Of a stretch of 26,497 bases of DNA, positions 1 through 6,604 are shown piece by piece. The notes under the pieces were generated by a model. It saw nothing but the letters and a program-made list of their open reading frames with translations. It searched no databases and was not told where the DNA came from. This stretch comes from Clostridia bacterium. Its GTDB lineage: Bacteria; Bacillota; Clostridia; Christensenellales; CAG-1252. Position numbers and translations under genes: made by a program. How positions within the stretch are numbered: the first letter of the stretch is position 1; each line of letters opens with the position of its first letter. The stretch spans positions 1 through 26,497 of the forward strand of contig JAFTBD010000018.1 in NCBI GenBank assembly GCA_017455385.1, read 5' to 3'.

Positions 1-374
1 AATCGAAAGTCTATGGTGCCTCTCACTGGGATGAGAAGCTCGTTTCCGACGAATATCAGGATTATACGATCTCCTGTCCCACCACCGAGGACTTTTATTT
101 CTACGTCCGTAATGATGCGAACGATAGGGCGGTCTGTCTGGAAGTCCATTTGAACGTTAAGAAGGGCGACGTCACCTACGAAGGGAGCAAGTACATCGTC
201 TGTGAGAACCTTCTCCTGCAGAAAAATGATTCGATGCACGGCAAGATATTCCTGAATAATTTCGTTTGGAGCGACGCTCTCCAAGATTTCGTCTTGACGG
301 CGGCGACGGTCAGCACGGGTACGAATGCCTCCAAGTGGACCAAGTATTATTCCGTTTGGTTCTCGAAGCTATGA
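1..374 (+). CDS. 3' end of an unknown protein upstream of the prepilin peptidase (5' truncated)
   Basis: An open frame enters from the left edge, with its first full codon at position 3, and stops at TGA 372-374. About 123 residues are visible. The segment is rich in aromatic residues and beta-prone (for example DFYFYVRND and YYSVWFSKL at the C-terminus), as in an extracytoplasmic domain, but I recognise no family. The TTG at 150 is an internal codon, because the frame is open well upstream of it. The stop overlaps the next gene's start as ATGA (371-374), so the two genes are probably translationally coupled. Given the neighbouring pilus genes, it could be a minor pilin or another secreted pilus-associated protein. 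That is inference from context only, since the diagnostic N-terminus lies outside the window. Confidence 0.75.
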   Translation, partial: SKVYGASHWDEKLVSDEYQDYTISCPTTEDFYFYVRNDANDRAVCLEVHLNVKKGDVTYEGSKYIVCENLLLQKNDSMHGKIFLNNFVWSDALQDFVLTAATVSTGTNASKWTKYYSVWFSKL

Positions 375-1138
375 TCACCCTCGTTTACGTTCTCATTCCC
401 ATCCTTGCGCTCTTTGTCGGCGGTGCTCTTTATCGCCTTGCGTATGCCTTGCCGAGGCGCAGTTTCGGTGAGCTTCTTTCTCCCACTTGTCACGCGTGCG
501 GCGACCCGCTTCCCACTCTTTATTTGATCCCCCTCGTAGGGACTTTTCTGAATAAGATGCGCTGTCCTGTTTGCGGAGAGAAGAGGGGGGTCGGGTGCTT
601 CCTGTCGGAGGTCACTTTCGCCGTTGCGGCGCTCCTTCTCGAGTTATTCGTCGGATTATCTTTTCTCTTCTTGATTTATCTCGTCACGGCGGCGCTTCTG
701 TTGATTTTGTCCCTTGTCGATCTCGACATCAAGGAGGTGCCGCATGGCATTCTCTTCGGCATATTGCTCCTCGGCGTGTTGCTTTTCGTGCTCTCTTTCT
801 TCCCCTCCGTCCGTTTGACTGCGGCGGTGTGGTGGGAACACCTCGTCGGCGCCTTCATCGTCAGTCTTCCGCTCTTCATCGTGATGATGATCACGGGTGG
901 CGGGATCGGCGGCGGTGATATCAAATTGATGTTTTGTCTCGGACTGCTCCTCGGGTATAAGCTCGTTCTCATCGCGTTCCTTTTCGGGATCGCCATCGCG
1001 GCGCTCGTCTCCGTCATTCTTCTCCTTGCTTTCGGTAAAGACAGGAAGTTCGAGGTGCCGCTCGTCGCCTTCTTGGCTGTCGGCTTCCTCCTCGCTGTCC
1101 TCGTCGGCGACAAGTTCATCGCGCTCCTTTTCGCATAA
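371..1138 (+). CDS. pilD: Type IV prepilin peptidase (PilD/ComC/GspO family)
   Basis: Integral-membrane aspartyl protease that removes the short leader peptide of prepilins (and in many family members N-methylates the new terminus). The 255-residue protein is the usual family length. After a first membrane segment, the cytoplasmic loop carries two CxxC pairs (C40/C43 and C65/C68), the zinc-binding tetracysteine of the N-terminal domain. The two catalytic aspartates sit in VDLDIKEVP (D117) and GIGGGDIK (D183), and the remainder is a series of hydrophobic helices. The ATG at 371 is chosen because it starts exactly at the first membrane segment and overlaps the previous stop by 4 nt. The frame is open upstream to 266 but has no family features there. 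The substrates are probably the two pilins at 3183-3626 and 3708-4283, which carry canonical KKG/F sites. Confidence 0.95.
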   Translation: MITLVYVLIPILALFVGGALYRLAYALPRRSFGELLSPTCHACGDPLPTLYLIPLVGTFLNKMRCPVCGEKRGVGCFLSEVTFAVAALLLELFVGLSFLFLIYLVTAALLLILSLVDLDIKEVPHGILFGILLLGVLLFVLSFFPSVRLTAAVWWEHLVGAFIVSLPLFIVMMITGGGIGGGDIKLMFCLGLLLGYKLVLIAFLFGIAIAALVSVILLLAFGKDRKFEVPLVAFLAVGFLLAVLVGDKFIALLFA

Positions 1139-1374
1139 CGAATTCGGATCGCGTCCGCGCGTTACCGCAACTCCGTCTCATTCGGGTATTCCTTTTGGGT
1201 TTATAAGGATCGCGCTCCGCGCGTTACCGCAACTCCACTCTCCACTTTCCACACTCCACTCTCGCGCAGCGTCACCTTCATTCCTAATTCCTAATTCATA
1301 ATTCCTAATTAAAAAAGCGCAGCACCACCTTTATTCCGCATTCCGCATTCCGAATTAAAGCAAAGCTTTCACTA
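1139..1374. repeat. Gene-free spacer with low-complexity and imperfect direct repeats
   Basis: This spacer between the prepilin peptidase and pilB codes for nothing convincing. It holds a 29/30-bp direct repeat (1146-1174 and 1207-1236, differing by one inserted C) containing CGCGTTACCGCAACTCC. It also has a CACTCTCCA-type run (about 1234-1262) and two copies of a GCGCAGC..CACCTT.ATTCC unit (1264 and 1317). Each unit is followed by short tandem words, ATTCCTA in the first and ATTCCGC in the second. Such modular pentamer-like spacers look like a dispersed intergenic repeat family. No transposase or clear terminal inverted repeat is visible. Confidence 0.6.
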
Positions 1375-1403
1375 TTGACTTATATTTCTCACTATGCTAT
1401 AAT
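1375..1403 (+). promoter_or_regulatory. Sigma-A promoter of pilB
   Basis: TTGACT (1375-1380), a 17-bp spacer and TATAAT (1398-1403), with an extended -10 TG at 1395-1396. The predicted start of transcription is near 1410. This gives a leader of about 28 nt with the Shine-Dalgarno site GGAGG at 1429-1433 before the ATG at 1438. It is an ordinary leadered promoter, unlike those of the two pilin genes. Confidence 0.85.
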
Positions 1404-1437
1404 TATATTTGCGCATATCGCGCATTTCGGAGGTAGT

Positions 1438-3114
1438 ATGAGTAAACTTACTTTGGGACAGATCTTACTTCAGAAAGGATACGTTAAACCGCAGGATCTC
1501 AAGCAGGCGCGTGAGCTCCAGATCGCGAATCCGTCCAAGAGTTTGGCGGAGATATTGATCTCCATGAATGTCACCACCGAGCTGAATATCCTGTCGGCTC
1601 TTTCCGAGCGCATGGGTGTGCAGCTCATTGAGGGATCCATCTTCATCACCGACACCGATATCATCAAGCTCGTTCCGGAGAAGGTCGCGCGGAAACATAC
1701 CATCATCCCCTATAAGGTGGACAAAAACACACTCATCGTCGCGATGCGCGATCCCAGCAATATGGACGCCATCGAGGATATCAAGATGGCTTCGGGTATG
1801 GACGTCGGCTTCGTCCTTGCCACCGCTCCCGCCATCAATGACGCCATCGAGAAATATTATGCCAACGTTACGGCGCAGAAGATGGCGGACGATATGACAC
1901 CGGAGGAGCAGCAGGAAAATGCCGCGAATGCCTTGAACGAGATGGATGACCGCGTGGACAGCGCGCCTATCGTCAAGATGCTCAATACCCTCATCCAGCA
2001 GGCGTACACCACCCACGCGAGTGATATCCACATCGAGCCTTTCCGCGACACCGTTCTCATTCGTATGCGTATCGACGGCGCCTTGCAGGAATATATGCGT
2101 ATTTCTCCCTCCGCGCACAGAAACCTCATCACGAGGATCAAGATCCTCTCCAATATGAATATCGCGGAGAAGCGTATCCCGCTCGACGGTCGTTTTGATT
2201 ACACTTTCGAGGGCGAACTCATCGATATCCGTGTATCTACGCTTCCCACCACCTACGGAGAGAAAGCCGTGCTTCGTTTGCTCGGCACTGCGATGGGGCA
2301 GGACATTAAGCTGACCGATCTCGGTATGTTGCCGCAGAACGCGGAGAAATTCATGCGCGTTTGCGAAGCGCCGAACGGCGTGGTGCTGGTCACAGGTCCT
2401 ACCGGTAGTGGTAAATCCACCACGCTTTATACCGTCTTGCAGGACCTCAATAAGCCCACGGTCAACGTCACCACCATCGAGGACCCTGTCGAAAAGAAAG
2501 TCTTCGGGATCAATCAGGTGCAGACCAATCATAAAGCAGGCTTGGACTTCGCTTCCGCCCTTCGTTCCATCCTTCGTCAGGACCCCGATATCGTGATGAT
2601 CGGTGAGATCCGTGATAATGAGACGGCAGATATCGCGATGCGCGCTGCTATCACCGGTCACTTGGTGCTCTCCACGTTGCACACCAATGACGCGGTATCC
2701 ACGGTCGCTCGTTTGATCGATATGGACGTCCCGCCGTACCTTGTCGCCGCGGCTCTGAACGGCGTCCTCGCACAGCGCCTCGTCCGTAAGCTCTGCCCGA
2801 AATGCAAGAAGAAGATAGAAGTCACGCCGGCACAGCGCAATATCCTCAAAGATCCCAATCTGACCGAATGCTACGGCGCTGTCGGTTGCCCGAACTGCAG
2901 CTTCACGGGCTACAAAGGCAGAACGTCCATCCACGAGGTCTTGGTGGTCGATACCGGTATGCGTGAGCTCATCACTAAGAATGCCACCACCGAGGAGCTC
3001 CGCGAGTACGCGAAGAAAGAGGGCATGATCTTTATGGATGAGAACGTCCGTATCAAGATCAGAGAGGGCGTCACCAGCGTGGATGAGTATATGAGGACCA
3101 TCTATACCATCTGA
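1438..3114 (+). CDS. pilB: Type IV pilus assembly ATPase PilB/GspE
   Basis: Hexameric cytoplasmic ATPase that powers polymerisation of pilins. At 558 residues it is full length. The N-terminal region (about 1-150) is a MshEN/GspE_N-type domain (LGQILLQKGYV; ILSALSERMGVQ). The ATPase core has Walker A GPTGSGKST (320-328), the Asp box (TTIEDPVE), Walker B in DIVMIGEIRD (about 384-393) and the His box (GHLVLSTLHTNDA). A tetracysteine zinc motif follows (C453/C456 and C484/C487), typical of PilB/GspE assembly ATPases and absent from PilT retraction ATPases. The start at 1438 is fixed by GGAGG at 1429-1433 and by homology; the upstream in-frame extension overlaps the promoter. The gene ends at a bidirectional terminator. 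No PilC/GspF platform gene is visible in the window. Confidence 0.96.
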   Translation: MSKLTLGQILLQKGYVKPQDLKQARELQIANPSKSLAEILISMNVTTELNILSALSERMGVQLIEGSIFITDTDIIKLVPEKVARKHTIIPYKVDKNTLIVAMRDPSNMDAIEDIKMASGMDVGFVLATAPAINDAIEKYYANVTAQKMADDMTPEEQQENAANALNEMDDRVDSAPIVKMLNTLIQQAYTTHASDIHIEPFRDTVLIRMRIDGALQEYMRISPSAHRNLITRIKILSNMNIAEKRIPLDGRFDYTFEGELIDIRVSTLPTTYGEKAVLRLLGTAMGQDIKLTDLGMLPQNAEKFMRVCEAPNGVVLVTGPTGSGKSTTLYTVLQDLNKPTVNVTTIEDPVEKKVFGINQVQTNHKAGLDFASALRSILRQDPDIVMIGEIRDNETADIAMRAAITGHLVLSTLHTNDAVSTVARLIDMDVPPYLVAAALNGVLAQRLVRKLCPKCKKKIEVTPAQRNILKDPNLTECYGAVGCPNCSFTGYKGRTSIHEVLVVDTGMRELITKNATTEELREYAKKEGMIFMDENVRIKIREGVTSVDEYMRTIYTI

Positions 3115-3127
3115 CGATTCGAATGGA

Positions 3128-3170
3128 TAAAAAAAGGCACGTTGCCGAGAGTGAGCAACGTGCTTTTTTT
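3128..3170. terminator. Bidirectional terminator between pilB and the minus-strand pilin
   Basis: GCACGTTGC (3137-3145) and GCAACGTGC (3155-3163) form a 9-bp stem with a 9-nt loop. The stem is flanked by an A run on the left and a T run (3164-3170) on the right, so it can terminate on both strands. It separates two convergent genes. Confidence 0.9.
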
Positions 3171-3182
3171 ATAGCAGTGAGC

Positions 3183-3626
3183 TTATAAGGAATCCGACGG
3201 TCCGTTCACGGTGGACCCGTCCACGGAATAATAGTAGTGACCTTTGTAATTGTATGTGATCCTCACGATGGTGTATTTCGACTTGAGATTCCCCGAATTG
3301 ATCGCGTATTGTATGTATATCTTGCCGTTTGATACCTTGGTGGGTGGGGTGGTGCCCAAGCCTTCCACTTTGTTCCCGAGACGGGTCTTGATCTGGGTGG
3401 TGGAGGGCGCTCCGCCGAAGCCGGCATTGAGCTGATAGAAATAGTTATTCGTCGTTTCCCAGTCCGAGAGGATCGCGGAGGTAGCCGCTTTCTTCTCGCT
3501 GCTGCGAGCGGCACTTCCTGCCGCCACAGTGACCATCGCCGCAAGGATGCCGATGATCGTGATGACTACGAGGATCTCCACGAGGGTGAAGCCTTTTTTA
3601 TAATGAAACAGCGCTTTTCTTTTCAT
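3183..3626 (-). CDS. Type IV pilin / pseudopilin (minus strand)
   Basis: A 147-residue prepilin. A 12-residue basic leader ends in KKG, followed by mature FTLVEILVVITIIGILAAM: the class III prepilin signal with cleavage after G12, Glu at mature position 5 and a long hydrophobic N-terminal helix. The remainder is a small domain with several Tyr-rich strands (NYFYQLNAG; YNYKGHYYYSVDG). It is probably processed by the peptidase at 371-1138 and assembled by PilB. No Shine-Dalgarno site precedes the ATG. Instead a strong promoter places the transcription start at or one base before the ATG, so the mRNA looks leaderless. The gene is divergent from the second pilin at 3708 and ends at the shared terminator near 3170. 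Major pilin, minor pilin or competence pseudopilin cannot be distinguished from sequence alone. Confidence 0.93.
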   Translation of the reverse strand: MKRKALFHYKKGFTLVEILVVITIIGILAAMVTVAAGSAARSSEKKAATSAILSDWETTNNYFYQLNAGFGGAPSTTQIKTRLGNKVEGLGTTPPTKVSNGKIYIQYAINSGNLKSKYTIVRITYNYKGHYYYSVDGSTVNGPSDSL

Positions 3627-3633
3627 TGGTTAC

Positions 3634-3662
3634 ATTGTAGCACACCCATCTCGAATTGTCAA
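3634..3662 (-). promoter_or_regulatory. Leaderless-type promoter of the minus-strand pilin
   Basis: On the minus strand: TTGACA (3662-3657), a 17-bp spacer and TACAAT (3639-3634), with an extended -10 TG at 3642-3641. Only 7 nt separate the -10 box from the ATG (3626-3624). The predicted start is therefore at 3627 or 3626, leaving no room for a ribosome-binding site. Confidence 0.8.
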
Positions 3663-3677
3663 TATAGTATATTGACA
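3657..3677. promoter_or_regulatory. Perfect 21-bp palindrome spanning both divergent pilin -35 boxes
   Basis: Two 10-bp arms flank a single central G at 3667. The outer six bases of each arm are the TTGACA boxes of the two divergent promoters, so part of the symmetry is forced. The inner TATA-G-TATA is additional. The -35 boxes are only 9 bp apart. It is a plausible operator, or simply two promoters packed back to back. Confidence 0.6.
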
Positions 3678-3701
3678 AGACATACCCGTAAATGTTACTA
3701 T
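3672..3701 (+). promoter_or_regulatory. Leaderless-type promoter of the plus-strand pilin operon
   Basis: TTGACA (3672-3677), an 18-bp spacer and TACTAT (3696-3701), with an extended -10 TG at 3693-3694. The -10 box ends 6 nt before the ATG at 3708, so the predicted +1 is the A of the start codon. No Shine-Dalgarno site can exist upstream of it. Confidence 0.78.
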
Positions 3702-3707
3702 ATAAAT

Positions 3708-4283
3708 ATGAGGAGATCGGCACGTTTTTTTGCGAAATCAAAGAAGGGTTTTACCCTTGTGGAGATCATCGTCGTTGTGGCGTTGATCGCTCTTGCCGCG
3801 ACTCTCGTCGTTCCGAATCTGACGGGCGCCACCACACGCGCCGAGAAGGACACGTATCGTTCCTATTGTCTTCAGGCGAAAGAGGATCTGAAGACGTTTG
3901 TCAATTTGTTGAATTCCGGCACGGTCAATTATCCCATCACGCTCGAGAATTATACGGTGTCGAATGTTTCTCTGTCGATCCCGAGCGGACTTGCGAAGGC
4001 GCTCAATTACGCCAATCGTCAGTCCAAGTTCCAGTATTACGTGATCGGTTTTACGACATCCGATGCTTCGACCGATCCCACCGAGTCCATCAGTAAGGCT
4101 ACCGGGCTCAAGTCGGACGTCGATATCATCGTGCCTGTTATTATCAAGAACGAAACCAAGAAAACGTATGAGCTCAAAGGAATGTGGTATTACAGTTGGG
4201 GAAAGGCAATGGTCATGTTGACTTTCGATAGCAAGAATAACGATTCTGACGGCTATAAGGCATTATATTCAAGCGGTCATTAA
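3708..4283 (+). CDS. Type IV pilin / pseudopilin (plus strand)
   Basis: A 191-residue prepilin with a basic leader ending in SKKG, cleaved after G14. The mature helix FTLVEIIVVVALIALAATL has Glu at position 5. The C-terminal domain (about 45-191) differs from the neighbouring pilin, with FQYYVIGF and MWYYSWGKAMVMLTFDSK segments suggesting a beta sheet. The frame is open upstream to 3603, but the ATG at 3708 is chosen because it gives a normal leader and lies exactly 6 nt after the -10 box, consistent with leaderless translation. It is followed after 11 nt by the transglutaminase-like gene, so it probably heads the operon 3708-8446. The prepilin assignment is clear; its place in the fibre is not. 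Confidence 0.92.
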   Translation: MRRSARFFAKSKKGFTLVEIIVVVALIALAATLVVPNLTGATTRAEKDTYRSYCLQAKEDLKTFVNLLNSGTVNYPITLENYTVSNVSLSIPSGLAKALNYANRQSKFQYYVIGFTTSDASTDPTESISKATGLKSDVDIIVPVIIKNETKKTYELKGMWYYSWGKAMVMLTFDSKNNDSDGYKALYSSGH

Positions 4284-4294
4284 GGGAGAACACT

Positions 4295-6604
4295 ATGAAT
4301 AACAGTCGAAACAAAGGGAGAAAGGCACTGCTCGCCCTCATCGTCATCGCAGTCGTGTGCGCGCGCGCGCTCGCGGGTACGGCGTGCAGTTTGTTCGTGT
4401 CGGCATTCGGCGTGAATGTCAATGGGATCAACCTGCAGTCCATTGTGAAAGAAGCGACACAGGACGATACGGGCTCCAAGACGGAGGATGACACCTCGTC
4501 GGGGAACGAGACGCATTTCACCGATCTCAGCGATCTGGAGAAAGAGGAAGAGTCGGGCGACGAAGATGAGCCTGCGGTCACGCCTGAGGATCCCAAGCCC
4601 GAGGATCCCACCGATCCTCCCGAGGAAGAGGATGAGACTCCCGCACGTCTGACCATCACGTCTTCCTTGACGTTTGATAAAGCATCCGAGGAGAATTTCA
4701 ATATCACCGCTACCCACGAAGGATATAGTCTCGCAAGCACAACAGGTCTGTTGGGCGCAGGGATGACCTCTTCCACCTGGCGAATGAGATCGAATAGTGT
4801 CGGCGCGAGCAATATTTATATCTTGAGGTCTTATCTCTTCACCTTGGACGTCGGCAGCTATGATCTTTACTACATTTTGCAAGACGGCTCGGACAATCTT
4901 TATTACGAGCCTTTTACCATTGAGATCGTGAATTCGCATTGCCGTCCCACCGATCTGAAGATCGATTACGACATCAATTGCAAGGGCGCCACCTCCGACG
5001 TTTACGTGACCTGGCATTGCGACTGCAATAAGAAGCATACGGTAGCGTTCGACGGCAATGGGCAGGTCGTTCCTGCCGGTGTGCGGGAGTTCAAGATCGC
5101 CGCCAACGTCGACAAGTCGTCGGTGCATACCGCTCAGGTGCAATGCTACGGTTCTCCCGAGACGCAGCTGAACGTCACGAAGGCGAAGCCCGCGAAGAGC
5201 GTCGTGGACGGTAGCTATCTGGCGAATACTTTCTCCTTTATGGGGAAGGTGGCGGATCGCTATATCGAGGACTTCGATGAGTTGGTTTTCGCTTATCAAT
5301 ACATCGCCTACGAGGGAAGCGACACGAATCTTGCCGTGGCATTGGGTCCCACCGTATTGGATGAGATAGGGGATACGACCTTAGAGACCTATCTCGGGAA
5401 AGTTAATAATGAGCTCGTCGTGCCTTGGAGTTTCAGCATAGGATTCTCTCTCCTCGATAATATCGCCACGCTCTCGGTGCAGAACGTCGTGGGGGGCAAT
5501 TCCATTTCCTCCGGATTCACGAGCAGCGTCACCTATGACAGCACTGCATTCACGTCGCATTACGTCGACCAAGGCGGGAGTCGCACCACGCTTCCCATCG
5601 ACGCGAAGACTGCCGTCCCCGTCCGTAATACCAAGGAGCTTCTCGCTGTCGTCGAGGCAGGGTACAAGCCGAGCATCACGGACGCCACCTTGAATACGCT
5701 ATACAATAAGGCGCGTACCGTTTGTTCTCGCTATATCACCAATGATATGTCCGACGTGAAGAAACTGCACGTCATTTACGATTATCTCGCAGGGGAGATC
5801 GTCTATGACGATTCCACCTTGGAGCTTTATTCATTGATCAATAGCATCTCTGCGATGCCGATCGATCAAGCGAAAGCGAGGATCGATGAGAAACTCAACG
5901 GTCCGTGCAAATTCTCCGAATCCATGCGTACCGTCGTGCAAACGGCGCGAAATAATGCGACGAGCACGGAAGAGCTCTATGCGATGCTGTATAATTCCTA
6001 TTTGCAGAAGCTCAGCGCATTCTCCATCGAAGGCGTCTTCAATGATAAGGCGGCGGTCTGCGAAGGCATTTCTTACGCCTTTATGCTTTTGGCTCGTATC
6101 GAGGGCATCGAATGTTACCAAGTGAGCGGCAAAGCCGTGCAGAATGGCAACCCGGTGAGCCACGCTTGGAATAAAGTCATCTTGGAGGGAACGTGCTATT
6201 GCGTCGACGCGACGTGGGGCAGCATTTCCGCCTTCTCCAATAAGCGCTTCGTGTCACATAGGTATTTCTTACTCGATGATGCGAGCATGTATTCCTCGCA
6301 CGTGGAAGAATTATCACAGGATGTCAAAGGGATCGAATTCCTCGCCACAGGCAATTTCGACTACTATAAGTCGGTCTCCATCGGCGGCGGTCACACCCTC
6401 TACGTATCGAATAAAGCCGACCTTATCGCCGTTGCGAATTACTATGCCGATGCCGGCAGTCTCTATCTCGAAATGCAGATAGATCCTTCCTACTCGAAAG
6501 ATTCCGACGTGATGTCCGCCTTGCAGAGCGCCTATAAGACTTTCGAGTCTTATTCCAGCTCGGCTTCGGAGAATGGGGTGTATTCCCTGTATGTTGTGAA
6601 ATAA
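4295..6604 (+). CDS. Exported transglutaminase-like protein in the pilin operon
   Basis: A 769-residue protein starting at ATG 4295, with GGGAG in the 11-nt gap after the pilin stop. It has a basic N-terminus and a hydrophobic export segment (about 10-35), then a strongly acidic Pro/Glu/Asp-rich linker (about 50-115), Ig-like beta regions and a C-terminal transglutaminase-like core. The papain-fold triad is visible: Cys589 in AVCEGISYAF, His623 in SHAWNK and Asp638 in CVDATWG, with the usual spacing. These domains act as cysteine proteases, transglutaminases or peptide-binding modules. Which applies here is unknown. Its place directly behind a pilin gene suggests a surface or pilus-associated role. 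The export segment has an unusual Arg in its core, encoded within a GC-dinucleotide run (4359-4370). No canonical lipobox is seen. Confidence 0.87.
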   Translation: MNNSRNKGRKALLALIVIAVVCARALAGTACSLFVSAFGVNVNGINLQSIVKEATQDDTGSKTEDDTSSGNETHFTDLSDLEKEEESGDEDEPAVTPEDPKPEDPTDPPEEEDETPARLTITSSLTFDKASEENFNITATHEGYSLASTTGLLGAGMTSSTWRMRSNSVGASNIYILRSYLFTLDVGSYDLYYILQDGSDNLYYEPFTIEIVNSHCRPTDLKIDYDINCKGATSDVYVTWHCDCNKKHTVAFDGNGQVVPAGVREFKIAANVDKSSVHTAQVQCYGSPETQLNVTKAKPAKSVVDGSYLANTFSFMGKVADRYIEDFDELVFAYQYIAYEGSDTNLAVALGPTVLDEIGDTTLETYLGKVNNELVVPWSFSIGFSLLDNIATLSVQNVVGGNSISSGFTSSVTYDSTAFTSHYVDQGGSRTTLPIDAKTAVPVRNTKELLAVVEAGYKPSITDATLNTLYNKARTVCSRYITNDMSDVKKLHVIYDYLAGEIVYDDSTLELYSLINSISAMPIDQAKARIDEKLNGPCKFSESMRTVVQTARNNATSTEELYAMLYNSYLQKLSAFSIEGVFNDKAAVCEGISYAFMLLARIEGIECYQVSGKAVQNGNPVSHAWNKVILEGTCYCVDATWGSISAFSNKRFVSHRYFLLDDASMYSSHVEELSQDVKGIEFLATGNFDYYKSVSIGGGHTLYVSNKADLIAVANYYADAGSLYLEMQIDPSYSKDSDVMSALQSAYKTFESYSSSASENGVYSLYVVK

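Noticed and set aside
1026..1301. Possible small gene running from the prepilin peptidase end into the repeat spacer
   Set aside because: It overlaps the peptidase in another frame and reads through low-complexity repeats, giving Ser/Pro-rich sequence with no support.
1465..2934. Long open frame antisense to pilB (and similar antisense frames at 4280-5299, 6314-7483, 8507-9643, 13623-14681 and 17547-18632)
   Set aside because: They lie wholly or mostly opposite clear genes, lack family signatures and ribosome sites, and arise from the codon bias of the sense strand.
4376..4395. Lipobox in the transglutaminase-like protein (AGTAC)
   Set aside because: The residues before the Cys do not fit the L-[AS]-[GA]-C consensus.
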